Under the pieces are notes generated by a model that searched no databases, was not told the origin of the DNA, and saw only the letters and a list, made by a program, of their open reading frames with translations. Positions 14,980-21,619 of a stretch of 21,619 nucleotides of DNA are shown here, piece after piece; position 1 is the stretch's first letter; each line of letters opens with the position of its first letter. This DNA is from Pseudomonadota bacterium. Lineage in GTDB: Bacteria > Pseudomonadota > Alphaproteobacteria > Ferrovibrionales > Ferrovibrionaceae. Both the position numbers and the translations under genes were made by a program. The stretch covers positions 1 through 21,619 of the forward strand of contig JAJYTL010000017.1 of assembly GCA_021793055.1 (NCBI GenBank), read 5' to 3'.

Positions 14980-16404
14980 ATGAACGAGGCACCGCAATTC
15001 CGCTTCTGGGACCGCACGTGGGAACGGATCGGCCGCGCGTTTCGCGACGTCGCGAAATCGGCCCGCACCGCCTGGGGCGGCACTTATCACCCGGACCTTT
15101 CCGAAGACGACATGTCGCGGCTCGAAGGGCAGATCGCCGCCTGGTACGAAGGCCGCGGCGGCGAGGTCGTGGCGCGCGCCCAGGCGGCGGAATTCGGCCG
15201 TCTCTATCTCGGCCTCAACGCCGAAGGCCGGCTCCGTTTCTTGCGCCTTCTTGCGCTTCACCACGGCGTTGACCGCGCGCGGCTGACGACGGAAATGGCC
15301 CTCTGGGACAAGGCTGCATCCGAGAAAGAGAAGGCGGCGGCGGAATCCCGACTTCGCACCGTGCTCGTGCCGCGGCGGATCAAGCTTCTCAGCCAGTTCA
15401 CCGATCTGCCGCAGGGGGTGAAGTTTCTGGTCGATCTCAGGGCCGACCTCCTGCGTCTCGACAATACCGAGCCCGAGCTTTCCGCCCTGGCGGCGGAGAT
15501 GCGTGAGCTCTTCGCGAGCTGGTTCGACATCGGCTTTCTCGACCTCAAGCGCATCACCTGGGACTCGCCGGCGCTCCTTCTCGAAAAGCTTGTCGACTAT
15601 GAGGCGGTGCACGAGATCCAGTCCTGGCGCGACCTCAAGAATCGGCTGGAATCGGATCGCCGTTGCTTCGCCTTCTTCCACGAGCGGATGCCGACCGAGC
15701 CCTTGATCTTTGTCGAGGTTGCGCTGGTCGACGGCATGGCCGGCTCGGTGCAGGCGCTGCTTGACGAAAACGCGCCGGTGCAGGACGTGACCACCGCCGA
15801 CACCGCGATCTTCTATTCGATCTCCAACTGCCAGAAGGGCCTGGCCGGGGTCAGTTTCGGCAACTTCCTGATCAAGCGGGTGGTGGCGACCTTGGCTGCC
15901 GACCTGCCGAACCTGAAGTACTTCGCGACCCTTTCGCCCATTCCGGGCTTCCGGGCCTGGCTCGCCAAGGAATTGCAAGGTCCCAATGGCGCCATGCTGC
16001 TGACGGCGGAAGAGGCGCAAGCGCTCGGCGCCGCGAGCGGCGATCACGGCGACGGCCCGGCGGCGCTGCTCAAGCTCTTGGAGCGGCGCGATTGGCCCGA
16101 GGATGCGGCGGTGGCGGCGGCCCTGAGGGCGCCGCTGATGCGGCTTTGCGCCCATTATCTCATCGAGGAAAAGCGCGGTGCGCGGGCGCTCGACCGGGTC
16201 GCCCACTTCCACCTCAGCAACGGCGCCCAGGTCGAGCGCCTGAACTGGCTCGGCGACACCTCGCCGAACGGCCTCCGTCAATCGGCGGGAATCATGGTCA
16301 ATTACCGCTATCGGTCCGATCGGATCGAGAGCAACCACGAGGCCTACCGCGGCGAGGGCCGGGTCACCGCCCATCCCCAAGTGCTCCGGCTGCTGACGCC
16401 GTGA
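14980..16404 (+). CDS. Malonyl-CoA decarboxylase
   Basis: The enzyme converts malonyl-CoA to acetyl-CoA and CO2. At 474 residues it matches the family. The N-terminal helical region spans about 40-200. The catalytic C-terminal GNAT-like domain shows FYSISNCQKGLAGVSFGNFL (278-297), LSPIPGF with S319 (318-324), PLMRLCAHYL (385-394) and VAHFHLSNGA with H411 (407-416). Ser319 and His411 fit the catalytic pair of human MCD (Ser329/His423). The ATG at 14980 has GAGGA about ten bases upstream; an in-frame TTG at 14935 is less likely. It probably acts in the cytoplasm, either breaking down malonate-derived malonyl-CoA or lowering malonyl-CoA levels. The usual partner, malonyl-CoA synthetase (matB), is not adjacent; the neighbour is nnr. 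Confidence 0.95.
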   Translation: MNEAPQFRFWDRTWERIGRAFRDVAKSARTAWGGTYHPDLSEDDMSRLEGQIAAWYEGRGGEVVARAQAAEFGRLYLGLNAEGRLRFLRLLALHHGVDRARLTTEMALWDKAASEKEKAAAESRLRTVLVPRRIKLLSQFTDLPQGVKFLVDLRADLLRLDNTEPELSALAAEMRELFASWFDIGFLDLKRITWDSPALLLEKLVDYEAVHEIQSWRDLKNRLESDRRCFAFFHERMPTEPLIFVEVALVDGMAGSVQALLDENAPVQDVTTADTAIFYSISNCQKGLAGVSFGNFLIKRVVATLAADLPNLKYFATLSPIPGFRAWLAKELQGPNGAMLLTAEEAQALGAASGDHGDGPAALLKLLERRDWPEDAAVAAALRAPLMRLCAHYLIEEKRGARALDRVAHFHLSNGAQVERLNWLGDTSPNGLRQSAGIMVNYRYRSDRIESNHEAYRGEGRVTAHPQVLRLLTP

Positions 16405-16461
16405 GGGCCTTATTCGCCGGTCGCGCCCTCTCGCCACGACACGGCCACTCTCTCGGTCCCG

Positions 16462-16491
16462 TTGTGCGGGCGGAATCGCCTGTGCTATAGA
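16462..16491 (+). promoter_or_regulatory. Candidate promoter of tRNA-Leu (possibly reading into tig)
   Basis: TTGTGC (16462-16467) is followed after 18 bases by TATAGA (16486-16491). Transcription would start near 16498, giving a leader of about 43 bases before the mature tRNA 5' end. Confidence 0.5.
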
Positions 16492-16540
16492 CATCCGCCC
16501 GGCGCGGCCCCTGGGCGGCGGCAGGCTGGTGCGTCATCGG

Positions 16541-16627
16541 GCGGGCGTGGCGGAATTGGTAGACGCGCCAGGTTTAGGTCCTGGTGGCAGCGATGTCGTG
16601 GGGGTTCAAGTCCCTCCGCCCGCACCA
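16541..16627 (+). tRNA. tRNA-Leu, anticodon TAG
   Basis: An 87-base class II tRNA with an encoded CCA end. The acceptor stem is GCGGGCG (16541-16547) with CGCCCGC (16617-16623), discriminator A16624 and CCA 16625-16627. The D arm contains GGAATTGGTAGAC. The anticodon stem CCAGG/CCTGG (16568-16572, 16580-16584) encloses the loop TTTAGGT with anticodon TAG at 16575-16577, which reads CUN leucine codons. A long variable arm (about 16585-16599) is as expected for leucine. The T loop is TTCAAGT (16605-16611). It lies 113 bases upstream of tig. Confidence 0.97.
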
Positions 16628-16699
16628 CTTTCCGGCGAAAATCGTGCTTCACGAGATAGCGGGTTGCGCGGGAAACGATATAGTTCGCCATAAACGACT

Positions 16700-16720
16700 G
16701 CCGAAGGTGCCGCCTTCGGC
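16700..16720 (+). promoter_or_regulatory. Stem-loop in the tig leader, just before the ribosome binding site
   Basis: GCCGAAGG (16700-16707) pairs perfectly with CCTTCGGC (16713-16720) around a five-base TGCCG loop. It ends five bases before the GAGGA Shine-Dalgarno (16726-16730) and 20 bases before the tig ATG. No T-run follows, so a leader structure that stabilises or modulates the tig RNA is more likely than a terminator. Confidence 0.45.
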
Positions 16721-16740
16721 GAGATGAGGAAGAGCAGAGA

Positions 16741-18162
16741 ATGCAGGTGACCGAGACCAGCTCGGAAGGGCTGAAACGCGAATATCGGATTATCGTCGAG
16801 CACGGCGATATCGATCGCTTGATGACCACCAAGCTCACGGCGCTGAGCCACCGCGTTCGGGTGCCGGGATTCCGTCCGGGCAAGGCGCCGACTAGCCTGT
16901 TGAAGCGCCAGTACGGCAAGTCGATGATGGGCGAGGTGCTGGAAGAGGCGCTCCGTGACTCGACGCAGAAGACGCTCGAGGAGCGCAAGCTCCGCCCGGC
17001 CCTGCAGCCGAGGATCGAGGTGACGCGTTTCGAGGAGGGGGCCGACCTCGAATACACCATGGCGATCGAGGTGCTGCCCGAGTTCGCGGCCGGCGATTTT
17101 TCCAGCCTGAAGCTCGAGCGGCTGGTCACGGAACCGGCCGACGAGGACGTCGACGCGGCGCTGCGGCGCATGGCCGACCAGCAAAAGTCTTTCGCGCCGG
17201 TTGCCGAGCCGCGAGCGGCGACGGTCGAGGACTCGCTTCTGGTCGATTTCGTCGGCAAGGTCGATGGCGTCGCTTTCGACGGCGGCAGCGCTCAGGATTT
17301 CGAGATGGCGCTGGCGCCGGGCGGATTCGTTCCCGGCTTCGCGGAACAGCTCATCGGCGTCATGCCGGGCGAGACGCGCACCATTAAGGTGCGGTTTCCC
17401 GACGACTACGGTAACGCCGATCTCGCCGGCAAGGAGGCCGAGTTCGAGGTCGCAGTCAAGGAAGTGCGCGAGTTGGTGAAAGTCGCGATCGACGACGAGT
17501 TTGCCAAGCGCTTCGGGCTCGATAGCCTGGACGCGCTGCGCAACACGGTGCGCGATCAACTTCGGCGCGAATACGTCGATATGGCGCGCAGCCGCTTGAA
17601 GCGAAACCTTCTCGACCTCCTCGCCGAGCGCTATGACTTTCCGGTTCCGGAGGGCATGGTCGAGATCGAATTCAAGCAGATCTGGGACCAGCTGGTTCAG
17701 GAGGCGGGCTCGGAAGAGGCCCTGGCCGCTCGCGAATCCTCGGCCGAAAAGGCAAAGGAAGAGTGCAAGCAGCTTGCCGAGCGGCGGGTCCGTCTTGGCC
17801 TGGTCCTTGCAGAGGTGGGTCAGCAGAACCACATTGAGGTGCAGGGCGAGGAGCTGACGAGAGCGATGCTGGAGCAAGCACGCCGGTTTCCTGGCCAAGA
17901 GCGTCAAGTGATGGATTATTTCCGCAATAATCCCGAGGCCGCCACCCGTCTGCGGGCACCGATCCTCGAAGATAAGGCGGTCGACTTCATCCTTGAAATG
18001 GCGCAGGTCGAGGAGCGCAAGGTCTCCCCGGACGAGCTCGTTAAGGCGCTCGAGGCGATGGAGGCTGAGGCGACGCCGGCGATCGCCGCCCTGGCGGCCG
18101 AGGCGGTCGCGGCGGCTCAGGCCGAGCGCGAGGACGCGGTGCAAGCAGAGTCCAAGGATTGA
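16741..18162 (+). CDS. tig: Trigger factor (ribosome-associated chaperone and prolyl isomerase)
   Basis: Trigger factor docks at the ribosomal exit tunnel next to protein L23 and shields nascent chains; its middle domain has peptidyl-prolyl isomerase activity. The 473-residue protein has the N-terminal ribosome-binding signature VPGFRPGKAP (41-50), a FKBP-type domain at about 160-245 (VEDSLLVDFVGKVDGVAFDGGSAQDF begins it, and VRFPDDYGNADLAGKEAEFEV ends it), and a helical C-terminal substrate arm. The last 50 residues are Ala/Glu-rich and probably disordered or helical. The ATG at 16741 has GAGGA ten bases upstream. It is the first protein gene of the tig-clpP-clpX-lon block, with clpP starting 67 bases later. 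Confidence 0.97.
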   Translation: MQVTETSSEGLKREYRIIVEHGDIDRLMTTKLTALSHRVRVPGFRPGKAPTSLLKRQYGKSMMGEVLEEALRDSTQKTLEERKLRPALQPRIEVTRFEEGADLEYTMAIEVLPEFAAGDFSSLKLERLVTEPADEDVDAALRRMADQQKSFAPVAEPRAATVEDSLLVDFVGKVDGVAFDGGSAQDFEMALAPGGFVPGFAEQLIGVMPGETRTIKVRFPDDYGNADLAGKEAEFEVAVKEVRELVKVAIDDEFAKRFGLDSLDALRNTVRDQLRREYVDMARSRLKRNLLDLLAERYDFPVPEGMVEIEFKQIWDQLVQEAGSEEALAARESSAEKAKEECKQLAERRVRLGLVLAEVGQQNHIEVQGEELTRAMLEQARRFPGQERQVMDYFRNNPEAATRLRAPILEDKAVDFILEMAQVEERKVSPDELVKALEAMEAEATPAIAALAAEAVAAAQAEREDAVQAESKD

Positions 18163-18182
18163 GCAGGCCAGAGGCAAGAAGC

Positions 18183-18213
18183 AAAAAAGGGCGCCATAAT
18201 CCCGGCGGCGCCC
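18183..18213 (-). terminator. Hairpin with T-run on the minus strand, between tig and clpP
   Basis: GGGCGCC (18189-18195) pairs with GGCGCCC (18207-18213) around an 11-base loop. Directly left of it is AAAAAA (18183-18188), so on the minus strand the stem is followed by six Ts, the layout of an intrinsic terminator. No minus-strand gene reads into it in this window. On the plus strand the same stem ends four bases before the clpP Shine-Dalgarno GAGGG (18218-18222) and may act as a leader structure. Confidence 0.4.
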
Positions 18214-18229
18214 CGATGAGGGTTCGGCA

Positions 18230-18889
18230 ATGAAAGATATGGGCGACTTCTACATGAATACCCTGGTTCCCATGGTGGTCGAGCAGACCAACCGTGGCGA
18301 GCGAGCGTATGATATTTACTCGCGATTGTTGAAAGAGCGCATTGTCTTCCTGGTGGGGCCGGTGGATGACGGGGTGGCGAGCCTGGTGGTCGCTCAGTTC
18401 CTCTTCCTCGAGGCGGAGAACCCGAACAAGGACATCGCGTTCTATATCAATTCGCCGGGCGGGGTGATCACCTCCGGCATGGCGATCTACGACACCATGC
18501 AGTACATCCGGCCCAAGGTATCGACGCTCTGCGTCGGCCAGGCGGCGTCGATGGGGTCGCTTTTGCTCGCGGCGGGTGAAAAAGGCATGCGCTATACCTT
18601 GCCGAATGCGCGCGTTATGGTCCATCAGCCCTCGGGCGGCGCCCAGGGCCAGGCCACGGACATCGAGATTCATGCGCGGGAAATCCTTGCTTTGCGGGCT
18701 CGGCTCAATAACATTTATGTCAAGCACACTGGCCAGCCTCTGTCGGTGATCGAGGCGGCGATGGAGCGCGACCGGTTCATGAGCGCCGAGGACGCCAAGG
18801 AGTTCGGGCTGGTCGACGAGGTCGTGAAGGAACGCCCGCCAATGGATGCTGCACCCAAGCCGCCTGAAACGCCCCCGGCGGCCGGCTGA
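18230..18889 (+). CDS. clpP: ATP-dependent Clp protease proteolytic subunit ClpP
   Basis: ClpP forms the 14-subunit serine protease chamber that partners with ClpX or ClpA. The catalytic triad is visible: S107 in GQAASMGSLL, H132 in VMVHQPSGG and D181 in ERDRFMS. FYINSPGG (71-78) is the substrate-binding strand. The 219-residue length is normal, with a short Pro-rich C-terminal tail. The ATG at 18230 has GAGGG seven bases upstream; further in-frame ATGs at 18239 and 18254 are possible. Family members are usually processed near the MVVEQTNRGERAYDIYSRLL segment, which starts at about residue 15. clpX follows after 214 bases on the same strand, and has its own candidate promoter. Confidence 0.98.
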   Translation: MKDMGDFYMNTLVPMVVEQTNRGERAYDIYSRLLKERIVFLVGPVDDGVASLVVAQFLFLEAENPNKDIAFYINSPGGVITSGMAIYDTMQYIRPKVSTLCVGQAASMGSLLLAAGEKGMRYTLPNARVMVHQPSGGAQGQATDIEIHAREILALRARLNNIYVKHTGQPLSVIEAAMERDRFMSAEDAKEFGLVDEVVKERPPMDAAPKPPETPPAAG

Positions 18890-18894
18890 GTGCG

Positions 18895-18923
18895 CGTTCC
18901 CGAAGGGGCGTTAAGGCTTTTTT
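18895..18923 (+). terminator. Weak candidate terminator after clpP
   Basis: CGTTCC (18895-18900) can pair with GGGGCG (18905-18910) around a CGAA tetraloop, using two G-T wobbles, and TTTTTT follows at 18918-18923. The seven bases between stem and T-run make it a poor intrinsic terminator, so partial read-through to clpX is likely. Confidence 0.35.
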
Positions 18924-19043
18924 GGGCGTAACGGTGCTACGGTGGGCCTGGAGGGCGAAAGTGGCCGGTAGGCGGCGCCGGATCAAGGAGCCAGGCGGTG
19001 CCGGTCCGCGAGCGTGGCGGCGGCTTGCGGGCGTGAGTTTCGG

Positions 19044-19073
19044 TTGTTTCTTCTCTCTGGGCGAGGTTAGAAT
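19044..19073 (+). promoter_or_regulatory. Candidate clpX promoter
   Basis: TTGTTT (19044-19049) is followed after 18 bases by TAGAAT (19068-19073), a 5/6 match to the -10 consensus. It predicts an RNA start near 19080 and a leader of only about 24 bases. No clear heat-shock (sigma-32) element was recognised. Confidence 0.4.
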
Positions 19074-19080
19074 CTTGCCA

Positions 19081-19103
19081 GGGAATCGAGCCGGGGAGTT
19101 CCC
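19081..19103 (+). promoter_or_regulatory. Small hairpin enclosing the clpX ribosome binding site
   Basis: GGGAA (19081-19085) pairs with TTCCC (19099-19103), the five bases directly before the clpX ATG. The Shine-Dalgarno GGGGAG (19093-19098) lies in the 13-base loop. A five-base stem is weak, so this could be chance or a mild thermosensitive control of translation. Confidence 0.3.
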
Positions 19104-20369
19104 ATGACGAAGTTAAGCGGCAGCGACTCGAAAAACACGCTCTACTGCTCCTTCTGCGGCAAGAGCCAGCATGAGGTCCGCAAGTTGATCGCGGGGCCGA
19201 CGGTGTTCATCTGCGATGAATGCGTCGAGCTTTGCATGGACATCATCCGCGAGGAGCACAAGAGCACGTTGGTCAAGAGCCGCGACGGGGTTCCCTCGCC
19301 GAGCGAAATCCGCCGCGTCCTGGACGACTATGTGATCGGCCAGTCGCACGCGAAGAAGGTTCTCTCGGTCGCCGTCCACAATCATTACAAGCGCCTGCAC
19401 CACACCGCGAAGAGCAACGACGTGGAGCTCGCGAAGTCGAACATCCTTTTGATCGGGCCGACCGGCTGTGGCAAGACGCTTCTGGCGCAGACGCTGGCGC
19501 GCATTCTCGACGTGCCTTTCACCATGGCCGACGCCACGACGCTCACCGAGGCGGGTTATGTCGGCGAGGATGTGGAAAATATCATCCTCAAGCTCCTGCA
19601 GGCTGCCGACTACAACGTCGAGCGGGCGCAGCGCGGCATCGTCTATATTGACGAGGTCGACAAGATCAGCCGCAAGTCGGACAACCCCTCGATCACCCGC
19701 GACGTTTCGGGCGAGGGGGTGCAGCAGGCACTGCTCAAGATCATGGAGGGGACGGTCGCCTCGGTGCCGCCGCAGGGCGGGCGCAAGCACCCGCAGCAGG
19801 AGTTCCTCCAGGTCGATACCACCAATATCCTGTTCGTCTGCGGCGGTGCCTTCGCCGGCCTCGAGAAGATCATCGCCGGCCGCAGCAAGGGCACGTCGAT
19901 CGGCTTCGGCGCCGATGTCCAGGCGCCGGACGAGCGCCAGACTGGCGAGATTCTGGCCGAGGTCGAGCCCGAGGATCTGTTGCGCTTCGGCCTGATCCCG
20001 GAGTTCGTCGGGCGGCTGCCGGTGGTCGCGACGCTGACCGATCTCGACGAGCAGGCGCTGGTCGACATCCTGGTCCGTCCGAAGAACGCGCTGGTCAAGC
20101 AGTATCAGCGTCTGTTCGAGATGGAGGACGTTCGTCTCACCTTCTCGGACGACGCCATGGTGGCGATCGCGAAGCGCGCTATCTTGCGCAAGACCGGCGC
20201 CCGCGGCCTACGCTCGATCATGGAGAATATCCTGCTCGATCCCATGTACGACCTGCCGTCGATGGCGGGCGTCGAGGAGGTCGTTATCAGCAAGGAAGTG
20301 GTGGAAGGCCGAGCGAAGCCGCTCTTGATCTACGCCGACCGCCGCCAGGATGTCGGGACCGGCGCTTGA
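19104..20369 (+). CDS. clpX: ATP-dependent Clp protease ATP-binding subunit ClpX
   Basis: ClpX is a hexameric AAA+ unfoldase that recognises tagged substrates and feeds them to ClpP. The N-terminal zinc-binding domain has C15, C18, C37 and C40 (CSFCGK and CDECVELC), the site where adaptors dock. The AAA+ module shows Walker A GPTGCGKT (118-125), pore loop GYVG (151-154), Walker B IVYIDEVDK (179-187), the RKH loop (GRKHPQQ, about 226-232) and the ClpP-docking IGF loop (SIGFGA, 265-270). The 421-residue length is standard. The ATG at 19104 has GGGGAG five bases upstream. lon begins 88 bases downstream on the same strand. Confidence 0.98.
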   Translation: MTKLSGSDSKNTLYCSFCGKSQHEVRKLIAGPTVFICDECVELCMDIIREEHKSTLVKSRDGVPSPSEIRRVLDDYVIGQSHAKKVLSVAVHNHYKRLHHTAKSNDVELAKSNILLIGPTGCGKTLLAQTLARILDVPFTMADATTLTEAGYVGEDVENIILKLLQAADYNVERAQRGIVYIDEVDKISRKSDNPSITRDVSGEGVQQALLKIMEGTVASVPPQGGRKHPQQEFLQVDTTNILFVCGGAFAGLEKIIAGRSKGTSIGFGADVQAPDERQTGEILAEVEPEDLLRFGLIPEFVGRLPVVATLTDLDEQALVDILVRPKNALVKQYQRLFEMEDVRLTFSDDAMVAIAKRAILRKTGARGLRSIMENILLDPMYDLPSMAGVEEVVISKEVVEGRAKPLLIYADRRQDVGTGA

Positions 20370-20397
20370 GGGCGCCGGAGAGCCGAGAATTGCCGGA

Positions 20398-20410
20398 ACT
20401 TCCCGGAAGT
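20398..20410. repeat. 13-base palindrome between clpX and lon
   Basis: ACTTCC and GGAAGT flank a single central C at 20404, 48 bases before the lon start. It could be a small operator-like site or part of a GC-rich end-of-gene structure. No regulator is recognised for it. Confidence 0.3.
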
Positions 20411-20457
20411 CGCGGGCCGCAGATCACGGGCCGCCGAACGAGCAGGATTTTGACAGC

Positions 20458-21619
20458 ATGCCGATGACGGATTCCGCGACCATGCAGACGTATCCCGTCC
20501 TGCCGCTCCGCGACATCGTGGTCTTCCCGCACATGATCGTGCCGCTTTTTGTCGGCCGCGAGAAGTCGGTGCGGGCGCTCGAGGACGTGGTCAAGGACGA
20601 CAAGCAGATCCTGTTGGTCGCTCAGAAGAACGCCAGCCAGGACAACCCCGAGGCGGCCGACATCCATACCGTCGGCACATTGGCCTCGGTGCTGCAGCTC
20701 CTTCGGCTGCCCGACGGCACCGTCAAGGTGCTGGTGGAGGGCGTGCGGCGCGCGCGTATCGTCGGCTATACCGACAAGACCGAGTTCTTCCAGGCGCGGG
20801 CCGAGATCGTGGCCGAGCGTGACATCGACGCGCGCGAGATCGAAGCCCTGGCCCGTTCGGTGGTCTCGCAGTTCGAGCAGTACGTCAAGCTCAACCGCAA
20901 GATTCCGCCCGAGGTCATGGTCTCGGTGAGCCAGATCGAGGACCCGTCGAAACTGGCCGACACGGTGACCTCGCATCTCGCGCTCAAGGTGGCGGAGAAG
21001 CAGGACATCCTAGAGATCGAGAGCGTCGCCGAGCGGCTCGAGCGCATCTATTCGCTGATGGAGAACGAGATCGGCGTGCTTCAGGTCGAGAAGCGCATCC
21101 GCTCGCGCGTCAAGCGCCAGATGGAGAAGACCCAGCGTGAGTACTATCTGAACGAGCAGCTCAAGGCGATCCAGAAGGAGCTCGGCGAGAACGAAGACGG
21201 CCGCGACGAGATCGCCGAACTGGAAGAGCGCATCAAGCATACCAAGTTCTCGAAAGAGGCGCGCGAGAAGGCCCTGGCCGAGGTCAAGAAGCTGCGCACC
21301 ATGGGGCCGATGTCGGCCGAAGCCACCGTGGTGCGCAATTATCTCGATTGGATGCTCTCGATCCCGTGGAGCAAGCGCTCCAAGATCAAGCGCGACATCC
21401 GCAATGCTAGCAAGATCCTGAACGACGACCATTATGGTCTGGAGCAGGTCAAGGAGCGCATCCTCGAGTATCTTGCGGTGCAGAGCCGTACCAGCAAGAT
21501 GCGCGGCCCGATCCTTTGCCTGGTCGGCCCTCCGGGCGTCGGCAAGACCTCGCTCGGCAAGTCGATCGCGCGGGCCACGGGGCGGAACTTCGTGCGCATG
21601 TCGTTGGGCGGCATTCGCG
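20458..21619 (+). CDS. lon: ATP-dependent protease Lon (3' end outside the window)
   Basis: Lon is a homohexameric AAA+ serine protease that degrades misfolded and regulatory proteins. The window holds the first 387 residues. The N-terminal substrate-binding LON domain begins with YPVLPLRDIVVFPHMIVPLF (12-31). The long helical linker contains VKRQMEKTQREYYLNEQLKA (218-237), and the ATPase domain begins with DDHYGLEQVKERILEYLAV and the Walker A GPPGVGKT (357-364). The Walker B, sensor regions and the Ser-Lys protease dyad lie beyond the right edge. The ATG at 20458 has AGGA ten bases upstream; a second ATG two codons on (20464) is possible. The frame is open to the last base, with no disruption. 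Confidence 0.97.
   Translation, partial: MPMTDSATMQTYPVLPLRDIVVFPHMIVPLFVGREKSVRALEDVVKDDKQILLVAQKNASQDNPEAADIHTVGTLASVLQLLRLPDGTVKVLVEGVRRARIVGYTDKTEFFQARAEIVAERDIDAREIEALARSVVSQFEQYVKLNRKIPPEVMVSVSQIEDPSKLADTVTSHLALKVAEKQDILEIESVAERLERIYSLMENEIGVLQVEKRIRSRVKRQMEKTQREYYLNEQLKAIQKELGENEDGRDEIAELEERIKHTKFSKEAREKALAEVKKLRTMGPMSAEATVVRNYLDWMLSIPWSKRSKIKRDIRNASKILNDDHYGLEQVKERILEYLAVQSRTSKMRGPILCLVGPPGVGKTSLGKSIARATGRNFVRMSLGGIR

Noticed and set aside
14122..16494. Antisense open frame of 790 codons opposite nnr and malonyl-CoA decarboxylase
   Set aside because: Both sense genes have intact catalytic motifs, and the antisense product has shadow-like low-complexity composition with no recognisable motif.
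16541..16627. tRNA-Leu as a possible integration site for a mobile element
   Set aside because: No integrase, no direct repeat of the tRNA 3' end and no foreign-looking genes follow; tig comes directly after.

Overview
The window is a GC-rich, gene-dense stretch of a bacterial chromosome that reads as alphaproteobacterial, perhaps from a Rhodospirillales-like lineage. The evidence is an RcdA/DUF1465 protein (a family I know only from Alphaproteobacteria), the gene order tRNA-Leu - tig - clpP - clpX - lon, and strong use of G or C at third codon positions. The exact genus cannot be read from this sequence. I see no insertion sequence, prophage, integrase, CRISPR array or rRNA. No gene-free stretch exceeds about 215 bases.

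Layout. The left edge (1-3905, plus strand) holds the C-terminal half of an RND efflux permease, a TauD/TfdA-type 2-oxoglutarate dioxygenase and a flavin amine oxidase. A fatty acyl-CoA ligase of the AlkK/DmdB type follows (4104-5750). It converges on a minus-strand pair, a LACTB2-like metallo-beta-lactamase protein downstream of elongation factor P (efp). Head to head with efp is epmA, the ligase that modifies EF-P on lysine. Next come ridA-like and rcdA-like genes (plus), then a cupin gene and fdhD (minus). An SDR oxidoreductase (plus) overlaps tail to tail with a DauA-like FAD oxidoreductase (minus). A bifunctional NAD(P)HX repair enzyme and malonyl-CoA decarboxylase follow (plus).

The right end (16541-21619, plus) is the protein-quality-control block: tRNA-Leu(TAG), trigger factor, ClpP, ClpX and the first 387 residues of Lon. 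Stem-loops can be drawn just upstream of the starts of tig, clpP and clpX.

How the parts relate. EF-P and EpmA form a modification pair for translation of difficult (polyproline) motifs, although EpmB, which supplies the beta-lysine, is not here. RcdA is known in Caulobacter as an adaptor that delivers substrates to ClpXP, and clpP and clpX lie about 9-10 kb away in the same window. The acyl-CoA ligase and malonyl-CoA decarboxylase belong to acyl-CoA metabolism, while the dioxygenase, amine oxidase and DauA-like enzyme look like amine or amino-acid catabolism with unknown substrates. I found no convincing new multi-gene system. The best leads are a DauA-family enzyme with altered substrate-site residues, the compact efp/epmA/MBL locus, and the RNA-structure candidates in the chaperone-protease operon.
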